Source: Galbibacter pacificus (lineage in GTDB: Bacteria > Bacteroidota > Bacteroidia > Flavobacteriales > Flavobacteriaceae). From it: a stretch of 64,000 bases of DNA. The notes under the pieces were generated by a model that did no database searches, was not told where the DNA came from, and saw only the letters and a list, made by a program, of their open reading frames with translations. Positions 18,401 to 26,700 of this stretch are shown here, piece after piece. Positions within the stretch are counted from its first letter, which is position 1, and the number at the start of each line of letters is the position of its first letter. The DNA lies in NCBI RefSeq assembly GCF_029603165.1, contig NZ_JAQSVC010000001.1, positions 558,001 to 622,000 of the forward strand, given 5' to 3'. The position numbers and the translations under genes are program-made.

Positions 18401-18598
18401 AACAGTTTTATAAAAAGATTAAGGATATATACAACTGTTAACAATGCACTGATGTTCAGTGCCTATGAAAGAGCAAATCCACAAGCAGCGAGTCCATTAA
18501 ACAGAGGGGGAGGAAGCGTGGCACTTGTGCCGGGCATGGATTTTACTTCATATCCATTAGCTAAAACATTCATATTAGGTCTTAATTTTTCATTTTAA
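15488..18598 (+). CDS. SusC/RagA-type TonB-dependent outer-membrane transporter
   Basis: This 1036-aa protein has a signal peptide (1-27, ending IQAQ). A carboxypeptidase-regulatory-like domain (VTGNVTDNQGIPIAGANIMIKGTS) spans about 30-115, followed by a TonB-box/plug transition at DEVVVIGYGTQERKDLTGSV. The plug is next (IRGVGSIGANSDPLVVIDGFPI, then ILKDASSTAIYGSRGANGVLIIKTKQG), then a 22-strand barrel ending in aromatic FILGLNFSF. It moves an oligosaccharide, here probably rhamnosylated, across the outer membrane with energy from TonB. It sits 10 bp before susD and under the shared rha operator. It is of full length. Confidence 0.95.
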   Translation: MKRSTKKFSLTTLFLLIFVLGQSIQAQEKSVTGNVTDNQGIPIAGANIMIKGTSNGTTTDFDGNFTISIGSSTVTLIVSYIGFASTEVKVSPNQNINVALKEDVSQLDEVVVIGYGTQERKDLTGSVATISSKDIEDIPVSSLDQKLAGQVPGVQVSTVTGTPGGASKINIRGVGSIGANSDPLVVIDGFPISNSFNQTSNPLNLVNPDDIESISILKDASSTAIYGSRGANGVLIIKTKQGKTGKLQVDLNTYTGFQTVPEKGRPDMLNAQEFAQFQKEIREDAAIAAGGTVADAVIPEMYQNPEQYGEGTDWFDTILQTALQQNVNLNVRGGSESLRGSMSLGYFNQEGVVRYTGYERYTMRTNFNADIGKKVKVGLSLAPTFSKQDINDLERDFLDIIGKTQWFNPIIPVTDENGNRTPHIGGPGLFSAPNPLNELEYAGTEVEEFRGIASAFAEFEIFNGFTAKYTFTVDYNNGKRSRFYPSFLGNTNSPPPNVPTLSVSEGDILNQSSEFLLNYKKDFNEKHSLGITAGYSNQKETAESISVNGTDFPDDEIETLGAAGRISSYGQGVEEWALISYFARVNYDFLNRYLLTATIRSDGSSRFGSENRYGTFPSIGAAWRISEESFMENSFFDNLKLRTSYGLSGNFNIGNYTYISTVGTSNYVFGNSIASGRYLNSLGNPNLTWEESRQLDIGLEASFLNNRLDLTLDYYRRNTENMLIDTQIPFSSGFGSATINGGEILNQGLEVAINSRNFTGDFSWTTNFNIAFNKNKVLALDGDSNFILSGRSGEGNPTHITQVGKPIGQFYGYVIEGVYMNEEDFDNSPKHSSSVVGSIKYKDVNGDGVIEAVNDFDVIGNPYPDFTFGLTNSFSYKNFDLSIVIDGQYGGELLVGANQFLDNIDGIFNVTTDVFNRWRSPENPGDGKTPTTNGARVIYRDVNSSWVEDSSFLRFRNITFGYNLPSEIFGENSFIKRLRIYTTVNNALMFSAYERANPQAASPLNRGGGSVALVPGMDFTSYPLAKTFILGLNFSF

Positions 18599-18608
18599 TA
18601 CATAGATT

Positions 18609-20138
18609 ATGAAAACGAATATATATAAAATACATAATGTAAAATATTGCCATCTATTATTTATGGCCTTATTCATGGCTGTAAGCTGTAGCGATGACTA
18701 TCTTGAACTTGAACCACAAACAAATCTTAATGAAAAGTCATTTTTTAAAACGCCAACACAAATAGAACAAGCTGTAAATGGAGCTTATGTTCCATTGAGG
18801 AATCTCACCAATTTAGAATATTGGGTTTTTGCTGAAATGCGCTCAGATAATACAACCTTTCAATTTTATCAAGCAGACCGTGGATTGGAAAACAGAGGGT
18901 TGGTAGACTATTTTTTAACAGATGCTTCGCATGACTTATCCATGGGAGGTTTATGGAATGGTTCTTATGACGGAATTGCGCGCTGTAATGCGGTTTTGGA
19001 AAATATTGATAAAATAGAGGGGTTAACAGCTTCCAAAAAAAATCAATTTATTGGTGAAGTTAAGTTCTTGCGAGCTTTTTATTATTACAACTTGGTACTT
19101 CAGTTTGGAGGTGTCCCATTAGAATTATCCACAACTCAAGACCCGGGCGAGGCCAATAGTGATGGTAGGGCTTCAAAAGATGCAATTTACGAAAGTGTTA
19201 TAGCAGATTTAATGGATGCTGAAAACCTACTGCCTAAAACATATGGCGATATCGATCGAGGCAGGGCTACATCGGGAGCAGCAAAAACTCTTTTGGCGAA
19301 AGTATATATGATTCAAAAAAAATATACAGAGGCATTAACAGTATTAAAAGGTATTACAGGCTATAGTTTGGTAACTGGTTCTGATGAAAGTTACAAGGAT
19401 GTATTTAATCCAAACAATAAAGGAAATACCGAAATTATATTTGCGGTACAATATCTTGGTTCTGAAGAAGGTCAGGGGAGTAATTTTATGTACCAGTTTG
19501 CCCCAAATAATTCGGGGAATATTGTTACCGGAGACCCCCAAATGCTCAATTTAAATTCGGGATCGGGGTGGAACACACCAACACAGGATATGATTCGAGC
19601 TTATGAAGAAGGAGACTTGCGCAAAGACATTTCAATGCAGGAAGGTTTTGTTGATAATGATGGTAATTTTGTAAATCAGCCCTATGTAAGCAAATATAAT
19701 TTTGGTTTTGATTTGAGTGGGAGCACAAGTGTTAATTTTCCTACCTTTCGCTATGCTGATGTACTGTTAATGATGGCAGAGTGTTTAAATGAGCAGGCTT
19801 ATGTAGCCAATGGTGAAGCTTTTGATCTTGTAAACCAAATAAGGGAAAGGGCTGGTCTTGAAGACTTAACAGTAGTAGATGCAGGGAATCAAGAAGCATT
19901 TAGAAACGCTGTTTTTCATGAAAGAAGAATAGAACTGGCTTTTGAAAACCACCGTTGGTATGATTTGATTCGTTCAGGTAATGCAGTTGAGGTGATGAAT
20001 GCCCATGGTGAAGAAGAACAGACATTAAGGGCAGATATTATCCCGGCAGGTGCCTATAATGTATCAGAAAATAAACTATTGTTGCCAATTCCTCAACGAG
20101 CAGTAACCTTAGATGGTTTGGAACAGAATCCTCAATAA
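18609..20138 (+). CDS. SusD/RagB-type glycan-binding lipoprotein
   Basis: This 509-aa surface lipoprotein has a signal ending AVSCSDDY (Cys lipidation, with acidic residues after it that favour surface export). The TPR-like SusD core contains IGEVKFLRAFYYYNLVLQFGGVPL, the hallmark helix, and the C-terminal region has FRNAVFHERRIELAFENHRWYDLIRSG. It forms the lid of the SusC barrel and binds the glycan. It lies 10 bp after susC and 19 bp before the GH78 gene, so all three should be cotranscribed. Confidence 0.94.
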   Translation: MKTNIYKIHNVKYCHLLFMALFMAVSCSDDYLELEPQTNLNEKSFFKTPTQIEQAVNGAYVPLRNLTNLEYWVFAEMRSDNTTFQFYQADRGLENRGLVDYFLTDASHDLSMGGLWNGSYDGIARCNAVLENIDKIEGLTASKKNQFIGEVKFLRAFYYYNLVLQFGGVPLELSTTQDPGEANSDGRASKDAIYESVIADLMDAENLLPKTYGDIDRGRATSGAAKTLLAKVYMIQKKYTEALTVLKGITGYSLVTGSDESYKDVFNPNNKGNTEIIFAVQYLGSEEGQGSNFMYQFAPNNSGNIVTGDPQMLNLNSGSGWNTPTQDMIRAYEEGDLRKDISMQEGFVDNDGNFVNQPYVSKYNFGFDLSGSTSVNFPTFRYADVLLMMAECLNEQAYVANGEAFDLVNQIRERAGLEDLTVVDAGNQEAFRNAVFHERRIELAFENHRWYDLIRSGNAVEVMNAHGEEEQTLRADIIPAGAYNVSENKLLLPIPQRAVTLDGLEQNPQ

Positions 20139-20157
20139 TTAACTTAAAAATAATACA

Positions 20158-22929
20158 ATGAAGCAGAAAAACTTAATTTCAATATTTGTAATAGCACTGT
20201 TTTGTTTGCCCACTTTTTCACAGATAAATGTAGACCAGTTACTTGCCGAAAATAGGGTAAACCCTTTGGGAATTGACAATCTTCGACCAAAACTGACTTG
20301 GGTGTTATCTTCAGGAGAAAAGAGTAAAACTCAGTCTGCATATCAAATTCAAGTAAGCAACGATAGAACAGGTTTTAATAATGATTTAATTTGGGATAGT
20401 GATAAAGTAACTTCAAATCAGTCGGTCAGAATTATGTACCAAGGTCCCGAAATGAAATCTTTGAAAAAGTATTATTGGAGGGTTCGTGTTTGGGACGAAA
20501 AGGGGAAAGTATCCAAATGGAGTAATGTTGCTTTTTGGCAAATGGGAATTTTAAATAAAACCGATTGGAAATCCCAATGGATTTCGGCAGGATATCTAGA
20601 GGATTCTTTACGACCAAGCCCAGCTTTGAGGAGTGAATTTAAAATTCAAAAGAAAATAGAAAATGCATATGTTGTAATTACCTCGCACGGAATGTATCAA
20701 GCTTTTCTAAATGGAGAAAAAATCGGAAATGATTACTTAACTCCAGGTTGGACCAGCTACAACAAGCGTTTACAGTATCAAGTGTACGATATAAGCAATA
20801 TGTTGAAACAAGGAAGAAATGCCATTGGAGCCTTGTTAGGCAGTGGGTGGTATAGAAGCGCACTTGGTTGGGGGGATAATGAAAATCTATATGGAAGTGA
20901 ACTGGCATTACTCATGCAGATACAAATAGAATATAGCGACGGTACGCAAGAAATTATAGGCACAGATAAAAATTGGAAATCTGCCAAAAGTGCAATTCAA
21001 AGCTCAGAAATATATAACGGAGAAACAATTGATGCTAGAAAAACACTGGGGGAATGGATAGAAACAGGCTATAAGGACCGTTCTTGGCTACCTGTAAAAG
21101 TACAAAACTACGGATATGAAAATTTAATTGCAACCTATAACGAACCTGTAAGAAAACACGAAATTATAAAGCCCCTAAATATTATTATAACACCCGAAGG
21201 AGATAAAATAATTGATTTTGGGCAGAACCTTGTTGGTTTTGTTGAAGTGGAAGTACAGGGGAAAAAAGGGGATAGTTTAATCATCGATCATGCAGAAGTT
21301 TTGGATAAGGAAGGTAATTTTTATACCGAAAACTTAAGGGCTGCGAAGCAGGAAAATAATTATGTATTAAATGGAGAGGGGAAAGAACATTTTCAACCGC
21401 ATTTTACATGGCAGGGCTTTAGGTACATTAGAATAAAAGGAAACATGAAAGACAAAATTTCATTGAATAACTTTAAAGCGGTAGTTCTGTATTCTGACAT
21501 GCGAAAAACGGGCAGTTTTACCACCTCAAATAAGTTATTGAACCAACTTCAGCATAATATTCAATGGGGGCAAAAGGGAAATTTTTTAGATGTTCCTACC
21601 GATTGTCCGCAACGGGATGAAAGACTTGGTTGGACAGGAGATGCCCAGGTATTTTTTAAAACAGCTGGCTATAATATGCATGTAGATAATTTCTTTTCAA
21701 AATGGATGAAAGATGTTGCTGCGGACCAAAAAAAGGATGGAAGTGTGCCTTTTGTAATTCCAAATGTACTTGGAGAAAATTCTGCTGGTTCAGCTGGATG
21801 GGCAGATGTTGCAACTATCATACCATGGGATATATACTTGATTTATGGAAATAAGGATGTGCTGAAAACGCAATATTCAAGCATGAGATCCTGGGTGGAT
21901 TACATGAGTAGTAAGAGTACAAATTATTTATGGAATACAGGTTTTCATTTTGGGGATTGGCTATTCTATCGTCCAGATGACGATAATGACGGAAGGGCTG
22001 CTATTACCGATAAATATTTAATTGCTCAGTGTTTTTATGCGCATTCCGTTCAATTATTGATCAATGCCGCCAAAGTATTGGAAAATAATAAGGATGTAGA
22101 AAAATATACTGCGCTGCTTCAGCATATAAAAAATGCTTTTGTAAGTGAATATATGACCCCCAACGGAAGATTGGTTTCGAGCTCGCAAACGGCTTATGTT
22201 TTAGCTTTACATTTTGGGATGATGCCTGAAAATTTGAGAGCTCAGGCAGTTGAACGCTTGGTTGAGAATATAAAAAGCTATAATTACCATTTAACAACAG
22301 GTTTTCTGGGAACCCCATACTTATGTTTGGTACTTTCAAGATACGGTTATCACGATTTGGCATATACGCTTTTAATGCAGCAAACATATCCTTCATGGCT
22401 ATATCCTGTAACGGCAGGAGCAACAACAATATGGGAACGTTGGGATGGACGCAAACCCGACGGTTCTTTTCAAACTCCGGGCATGAATTCATTTAACCAT
22501 TATGCATATGGCGCAATCGGTGATTGGATGTACAGAGAGCTCGCAGGAATAAATAATTCTGAAAAAATGGGAGAAACAGGATACAAAAAAATTGTTTTGA
22601 CGCCTCATTTTGAAAGTAAATATGTTTCAGAAGAAGTGAAGAAACAGAACAATGGAGAGCAATTAAATGAAGTAAATGCAAGTTTGGAAACATATTATGG
22701 AAACATACGTTCCCATTGGAAAAGGGATGGTAATCGTGTAATTTATAGGGTTGAAATTCCAGTAAATACTTCTGCTGAAATACATTTTCCGGAAACTCAA
22801 GTAAATAAAATAAAAGAGAATAATAATGAAATAGCTACTTCTGATAAGAACATCAAAATAGAAACCAATTCAGAGGAAACTATTCTTTATATTGGTTCGG
22901 GAGGCTATAACTTTTCAATTGATGATTAA
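20158..22929 (+). CDS. GH78 alpha-L-rhamnosidase
   Basis: This 923-aa secreted enzyme has a signal peptide (1-21) and an Fn3-like N-terminal domain with NPLGIDNLRPKLTWVL. The beta-sandwich (Bac_rhamnosid_N) holds WRVRVWDEKG and FLNGEKIGNDYLTPGWTSYNKR. The (alpha/alpha)6 catalytic barrel has DCPQRDERLGWTGD (residues 482-495; Glu488 is the probable general acid) and TTIWERWDG. The C-terminal beta-sandwich follows. It inverts terminal alpha-L-rhamnosyl linkages. It is the only rhamnosidase here and no rhamnogalacturonan lyase is near, so the substrate is more likely a rhamnose-capped side chain or small rhamnoside than a whole pectin backbone (inference). Confidence 0.94.
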   Translation: MKQKNLISIFVIALFCLPTFSQINVDQLLAENRVNPLGIDNLRPKLTWVLSSGEKSKTQSAYQIQVSNDRTGFNNDLIWDSDKVTSNQSVRIMYQGPEMKSLKKYYWRVRVWDEKGKVSKWSNVAFWQMGILNKTDWKSQWISAGYLEDSLRPSPALRSEFKIQKKIENAYVVITSHGMYQAFLNGEKIGNDYLTPGWTSYNKRLQYQVYDISNMLKQGRNAIGALLGSGWYRSALGWGDNENLYGSELALLMQIQIEYSDGTQEIIGTDKNWKSAKSAIQSSEIYNGETIDARKTLGEWIETGYKDRSWLPVKVQNYGYENLIATYNEPVRKHEIIKPLNIIITPEGDKIIDFGQNLVGFVEVEVQGKKGDSLIIDHAEVLDKEGNFYTENLRAAKQENNYVLNGEGKEHFQPHFTWQGFRYIRIKGNMKDKISLNNFKAVVLYSDMRKTGSFTTSNKLLNQLQHNIQWGQKGNFLDVPTDCPQRDERLGWTGDAQVFFKTAGYNMHVDNFFSKWMKDVAADQKKDGSVPFVIPNVLGENSAGSAGWADVATIIPWDIYLIYGNKDVLKTQYSSMRSWVDYMSSKSTNYLWNTGFHFGDWLFYRPDDDNDGRAAITDKYLIAQCFYAHSVQLLINAAKVLENNKDVEKYTALLQHIKNAFVSEYMTPNGRLVSSSQTAYVLALHFGMMPENLRAQAVERLVENIKSYNYHLTTGFLGTPYLCLVLSRYGYHDLAYTLLMQQTYPSWLYPVTAGATTIWERWDGRKPDGSFQTPGMNSFNHYAYGAIGDWMYRELAGINNSEKMGETGYKKIVLTPHFESKYVSEEVKKQNNGEQLNEVNASLETYYGNIRSHWKRDGNRVIYRVEIPVNTSAEIHFPETQVNKIKENNNEIATSDKNIKIETNSEETILYIGSGGYNFSIDD

Positions 22930-22950
22930 CCTGTTGTCCTTTATTTAACT

Positions 22951-23045
22951 ATGAACAATGTCAAATTTCTTTTTTAAAGGGTCAGTATATGGCTTTATGA
23001 CCAGTCGATATAAGCTGCAATATGATCGGGAATACATATAAATGA
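22951..23045 (-). pseudogene. decayed 3' end of an AraC-family regulator gene
   Basis: The minus strand ends in KKKFDIVHS followed by TAA, with a preceding Gly-His-Lys stretch. This resembles the C-terminus of the AraC regulator at 37400 (GYKNPQHF then FKKKFGIVPS). A run of about 20 nucleotides around the Lys-rich segment is nearly the same. Stops and a short deletion break the frame, so only a remnant is left. Confidence 0.4.
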
Positions 23046-23050
23046 AACAA

Positions 23051-23080
23051 AAAGGTTGTCGTAAGACAGCCTTTTATTTT
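23051..23080 (+). terminator. intrinsic terminator after the GH78 gene
   Basis: Stem AAAGGTTGTC/GACAGCCTTT (one G-U pair) with a GTAA loop, followed by a T-rich TTATTTT. Confidence 0.75.
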
Positions 23081-23122
23081 GGAATAGGGACTGATATAAT
23101 CAACTTTTGGTAATGGTCCTTT

Positions 23123-23271
23123 AAAATATGACCCTTTTTGAAGCTGAAAATTTTTCGTTTAACATGTGCCCGACCCCAGTCCATTGCCATGAATTAATGT
23201 GGTAGCTTATTCTTAAGCACTCCGTAGGTAAAGGTCCCCAGTAATATCCGAGGATAACTACTATGACGGGA
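23123..23271. repeat. 149-bp direct repeat, copy A
   Basis: It matches 31024-31172 over its whole length at roughly nine bases in ten by eye, in the same orientation. The unit holds the 3' flank and the last codons of a yeeE gene. The left edge of copy B coincides with the GH2 stop codon. Copy A is followed directly by the GH43 remnant, which marks a rearrangement junction. Confidence 0.85.
23194..23271 (-). pseudogene. yeeE/yedE 3' fragment
   Basis: On the minus strand it encodes GTFTYGVLKNKLPH then TAA, the same C-terminus as the intact gene at 31094-31519. A one-base deletion relative to that gene breaks the frame before LLG. The upstream part of the gene is missing because the sequence switches to GH43 DNA at about 23270. 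Confidence 0.85.
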
Positions 23272-23538
23272 CCTTATGGGGATGCCGGGAAACCCATAAC
23301 GGGCAATTATTGGGCTGAAGGCCCCACAGTAGCTAAGATTAATGGAAATTGGACGGTATATTTTGATAAATATATCGATAAAAAATACGGGGCTGTCACC
23401 TCTGCTGATCTGCAAAACTGGAGGGATATTTCAAACGAGCTTACCTTTCCGAAAGGAATACGGCACGGAAGTGTGATTGAAATTTCCTTGGAAGAATTCC
23501 GCACGTACTTTGGCGGTATGGAAATCGATGACCAATAA
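23268..23538 (+). pseudogene. GH43 glycosidase, 3' fragment
   Basis: About 90 codons remain of a five-bladed-propeller GH43 enzyme: GPYGDAGKPITGNYWAEGPT, then WTVYFDKYIDKKYGAV and NWRDISNELTFPKGIRHGSV. The conserved Trp-Ala-Glu-Gly-Pro and Arg-His-Gly segments are present, but all N-terminal blades are missing. The ATG at 23263 lies in repeat DNA and is not a true start. The parent enzyme would have been an arabinosidase/xylosidase/galactosidase belonging with the GH31 and GH2 genes downstream. Confidence 0.8.
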
Positions 23539-23683
23539 ATAGCTATACCTATCATCCTCTTTAAAAAGGCTCCGGGGAATAATAGTGGGTCTAATTTTTT
23601 ACGCTTTTCATTTTTCCGACCACGATATAGGCGGGACATTATTTTTTTAACACTCTATATTATTATTATTCATCAATGATGGT

Positions 23684-23691
23684 TAATATTG
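23684..23691 (+). promoter_or_regulatory. probable -7 box of the GH31-GH2 operon
   Basis: TAATATTG, one mismatch from TAnnTTTG, lies 24 nt before the GH31 start codon. The rha operator is not present upstream, so this operon is probably not in the rhamnose regulon. Confidence 0.45.
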
Positions 23692-23715
23692 TAAAATAAT
23701 TATAAAAACAAGGAA

Positions 23716-26700
23716 ATGAAAATAAATAATATTTCTAATAGTTATTTTATTTTTTTATTTACTTTTTTATTTATTTTTCTCACCACAGCCATCAAAGCCC
23801 AAGAACCCTCAGTAAAGGGCGCTGTTAGTGGACGCTCCGATACGATTGTCCATGCCTCTCAGGTCGACAGTACGACCGTTGAGGTATTTTTTTCTGCCGG
23901 GCAAAAAATGATTTTTGATTTTTACGGGGACCATATATTCAGGCTTTTTCAAGATAATTCAAATAAGGGGATGAGGGCTCCCAGCGCAGAACCCCAAGCT
24001 GATATACTGGTGGATCATCCCAGAAAAAAATTCGAGAAACTCCATCTTTCCCAAACGGATCATAGCGTACTGATAACCACCGGTGCCATAGCGGTTTCCC
24101 TGGATAAGGCCACCGCTTTGATAAAGGTACGCAACCTAAAGACCGGGGCTGATGCGATAGAATTCCTGGCACCCGTAAGCTTTGAGAAGAACCGGACCAG
24201 GTTGGCTTTAAAAGAACATGAGGATGAGTACTTTTACGGGGGTGGGGTTCAAAACGGCAGGTTTTCTCATAAGGGGAAGCGTATTTTGATAGCAAATCAA
24301 AACAGTTGGACCGATGGGGGCGTGGCCTCCCCTAATCCCTATTACTGGTCTTCCAGGGGGTATGGGATGATGTGGCATACCTTTAAAAAAGGAACTTACG
24401 ATTTTGGTGCCGAACAAAGCGGTATGGTAAAACTATCCCATCAAACCCCCTATTTGGATGTTTTCTTTATGATTGATCATGGAGTCAAGGACCTGTTGAA
24501 TGATTTTTACCAATTAACGGGGAATCCGGTATTATTGCCCAAATTCGGATTTTATCAGGGACATTTAAATGCGTATAACAGGGATTATTGGAGAGCGGCC
24601 GGGGAAGGGGTTCTTTTCGAGGACGGAAAATATTATCAGGAAAGCCAGAAGGACAACGGGGGTATTAAAGAATCTTTGAACGGGGAAAAAGATAATTATC
24701 AGTTTTCCGCAAGGGCGGTTATTGACCGTTATAAAAATAACGATATGCCATTAGGGTGGATTTTACCAAATGATGGTTATGGTGCCGGTTACGGACAAAC
24801 AAAAACGCTGGAAGGAAACATCCAAAATTTAAAGGAACTCGGGGTATATGCACGTAACAACGGTGTAGAGATCGGTCTTTGGACACAATCCGACCTGCAC
24901 CCTAAAAAGGGCGTAAGTGCTTTGTTGCAGCGCGATATAGTGAAGGAAGTTCGCGATGCCGGGGTACGGGTTTTAAAAACCGATGTTGCCTGGGTCGGGC
25001 AGGGGTATTCCTTTGGGCTTAACGGGGTGGCCGATGTAGGGGAGATCATGCCTGAATATGGCAACGATGCCCGCCCGTTTATTATTTCATTGGACGGTTG
25101 GGCAGGCACACAACGCTATGCCGGGGTCTGGTCCGGTGACCAAACCGGAGGGGTATGGGAATATATACGATTTCATGTCCCTACCTACATAGGTTCCGGT
25201 TTATCGGGACAGCCCAATATTACTTCGGATATGGACGGTATTTTTGGTGGGGGAAACCCCATTGTCAATACAAGGGATTTTCAATGGAAGACCTTTACGC
25301 CCATGCAATTAAATATGGACGGTTGGGGGACCAATGAAAAGTATCCGCAGGCCATGGGAGAGCCTGCAGCTTCCATTAACAGAAATTATTTAAAGTTGAA
25401 ATCGGAACTCATTCCATATACTTATAGTATCGCAAAAGAGGCCACCGATGGCCTGCCGATGATCCGGGCCATGTTTTTAAAGGAGAAAAATGCGTATACA
25501 CAGGGAATACCGACCCAATATCAATTTATGTACGGCCCTAGTTTTTTGGTGGCCCCCATATACAAAGAGACTGATCCGGATACTCATGGGAACGATGTAC
25601 GGCACGGGATTTATCTTCCCAAGGGATTGTGGGTGGATTACTTCACGGGGCAGCAGTACCAGGGAGGTCAAATTATAAATAGTTTTGACAGCCCCCTTTG
25701 GAAGCTCCCGGTATTTGTAGAAAGGGGCGCTATTATTCCAGAGGCCAACCCCCATAACAATGTTTCCGAAATAGATGCCGGGCTGCGAACCTACGAGGTA
25801 TATCCCTATCAGGGTTCTTCCTTTACGGTTTATGATGATGACGGGACAACACAAGCCTATAAAAACGGAGCGGGCCTTTATACAAAAATAACATCAACGG
25901 CAGATGAAAAGGGCAACGCAAAGCTTGTTGTATATCCGGCCCTGGGGGATTTTAAAGGGTTGGTCAAGAAGAAGCTCACCGCATTTAAAATAAATACAAC
26001 GGACCGCCCCACAGCAATCTCGGCCCAGATTAATGGAAAGCATATTGCATTGAAAGAGGCCGGTACCAGGGAAGGTTATGAAAGCAGTACCAATGTTTAC
26101 TACTACGACCGGCGTCCTGACCTAAACCGGTTTTCGACCAAGGGCAGTGAATTCGAGCAGGTCGAAATGGTCAAAAACCCACAGCTCTTGGTACGGATTG
26201 AGGCATCTGATATTACCAAAGATACCATAGGGTTACATGTGCAGGGCTATAAATTCCGACCTGAAAACAAGGATAGGGTAAGCTCCGGATTATTGACCGC
26301 CCCCGGGAATGTTCGATTATCGGACAAAAACATAACGGCTTATACGCTGAAACCTGTCTGGGATAAAGTTACGCATGCCGATTATTACGAAATCGATTTT
26401 CAGCATATGCGTTATACGACCATTAAAGATACCGCCTACCTTTTTGAGAACTTAAGGGCAGAAACACATTATCGCTTTAAACTCAGGGCCGTGAATAAAG
26501 ACGGGGTTTCTCCCTGGAGGACCTTTGAAGCCGAGACAAAATCGAACCCTTTGGAATTTGCCATACAGGGGATTAGTGGAACAACGAACGTTTATAATCA
26601 AGAAGGGTACGAGATCGCTAATTTTTTTGACTTTGATCAGGGAAATATGTGGCATACCCTATGGGGGGAGAAATCGGTCCCCTTTGAAATCGTAATGGAC

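Noticed and set aside
23263-23538. Apparent complete 91-aa protein
   Set aside because: Its ATG is inside the duplicated yeeE fragment; only the part after about 23268 is GH43, so it is a truncated pseudogene, not a gene.
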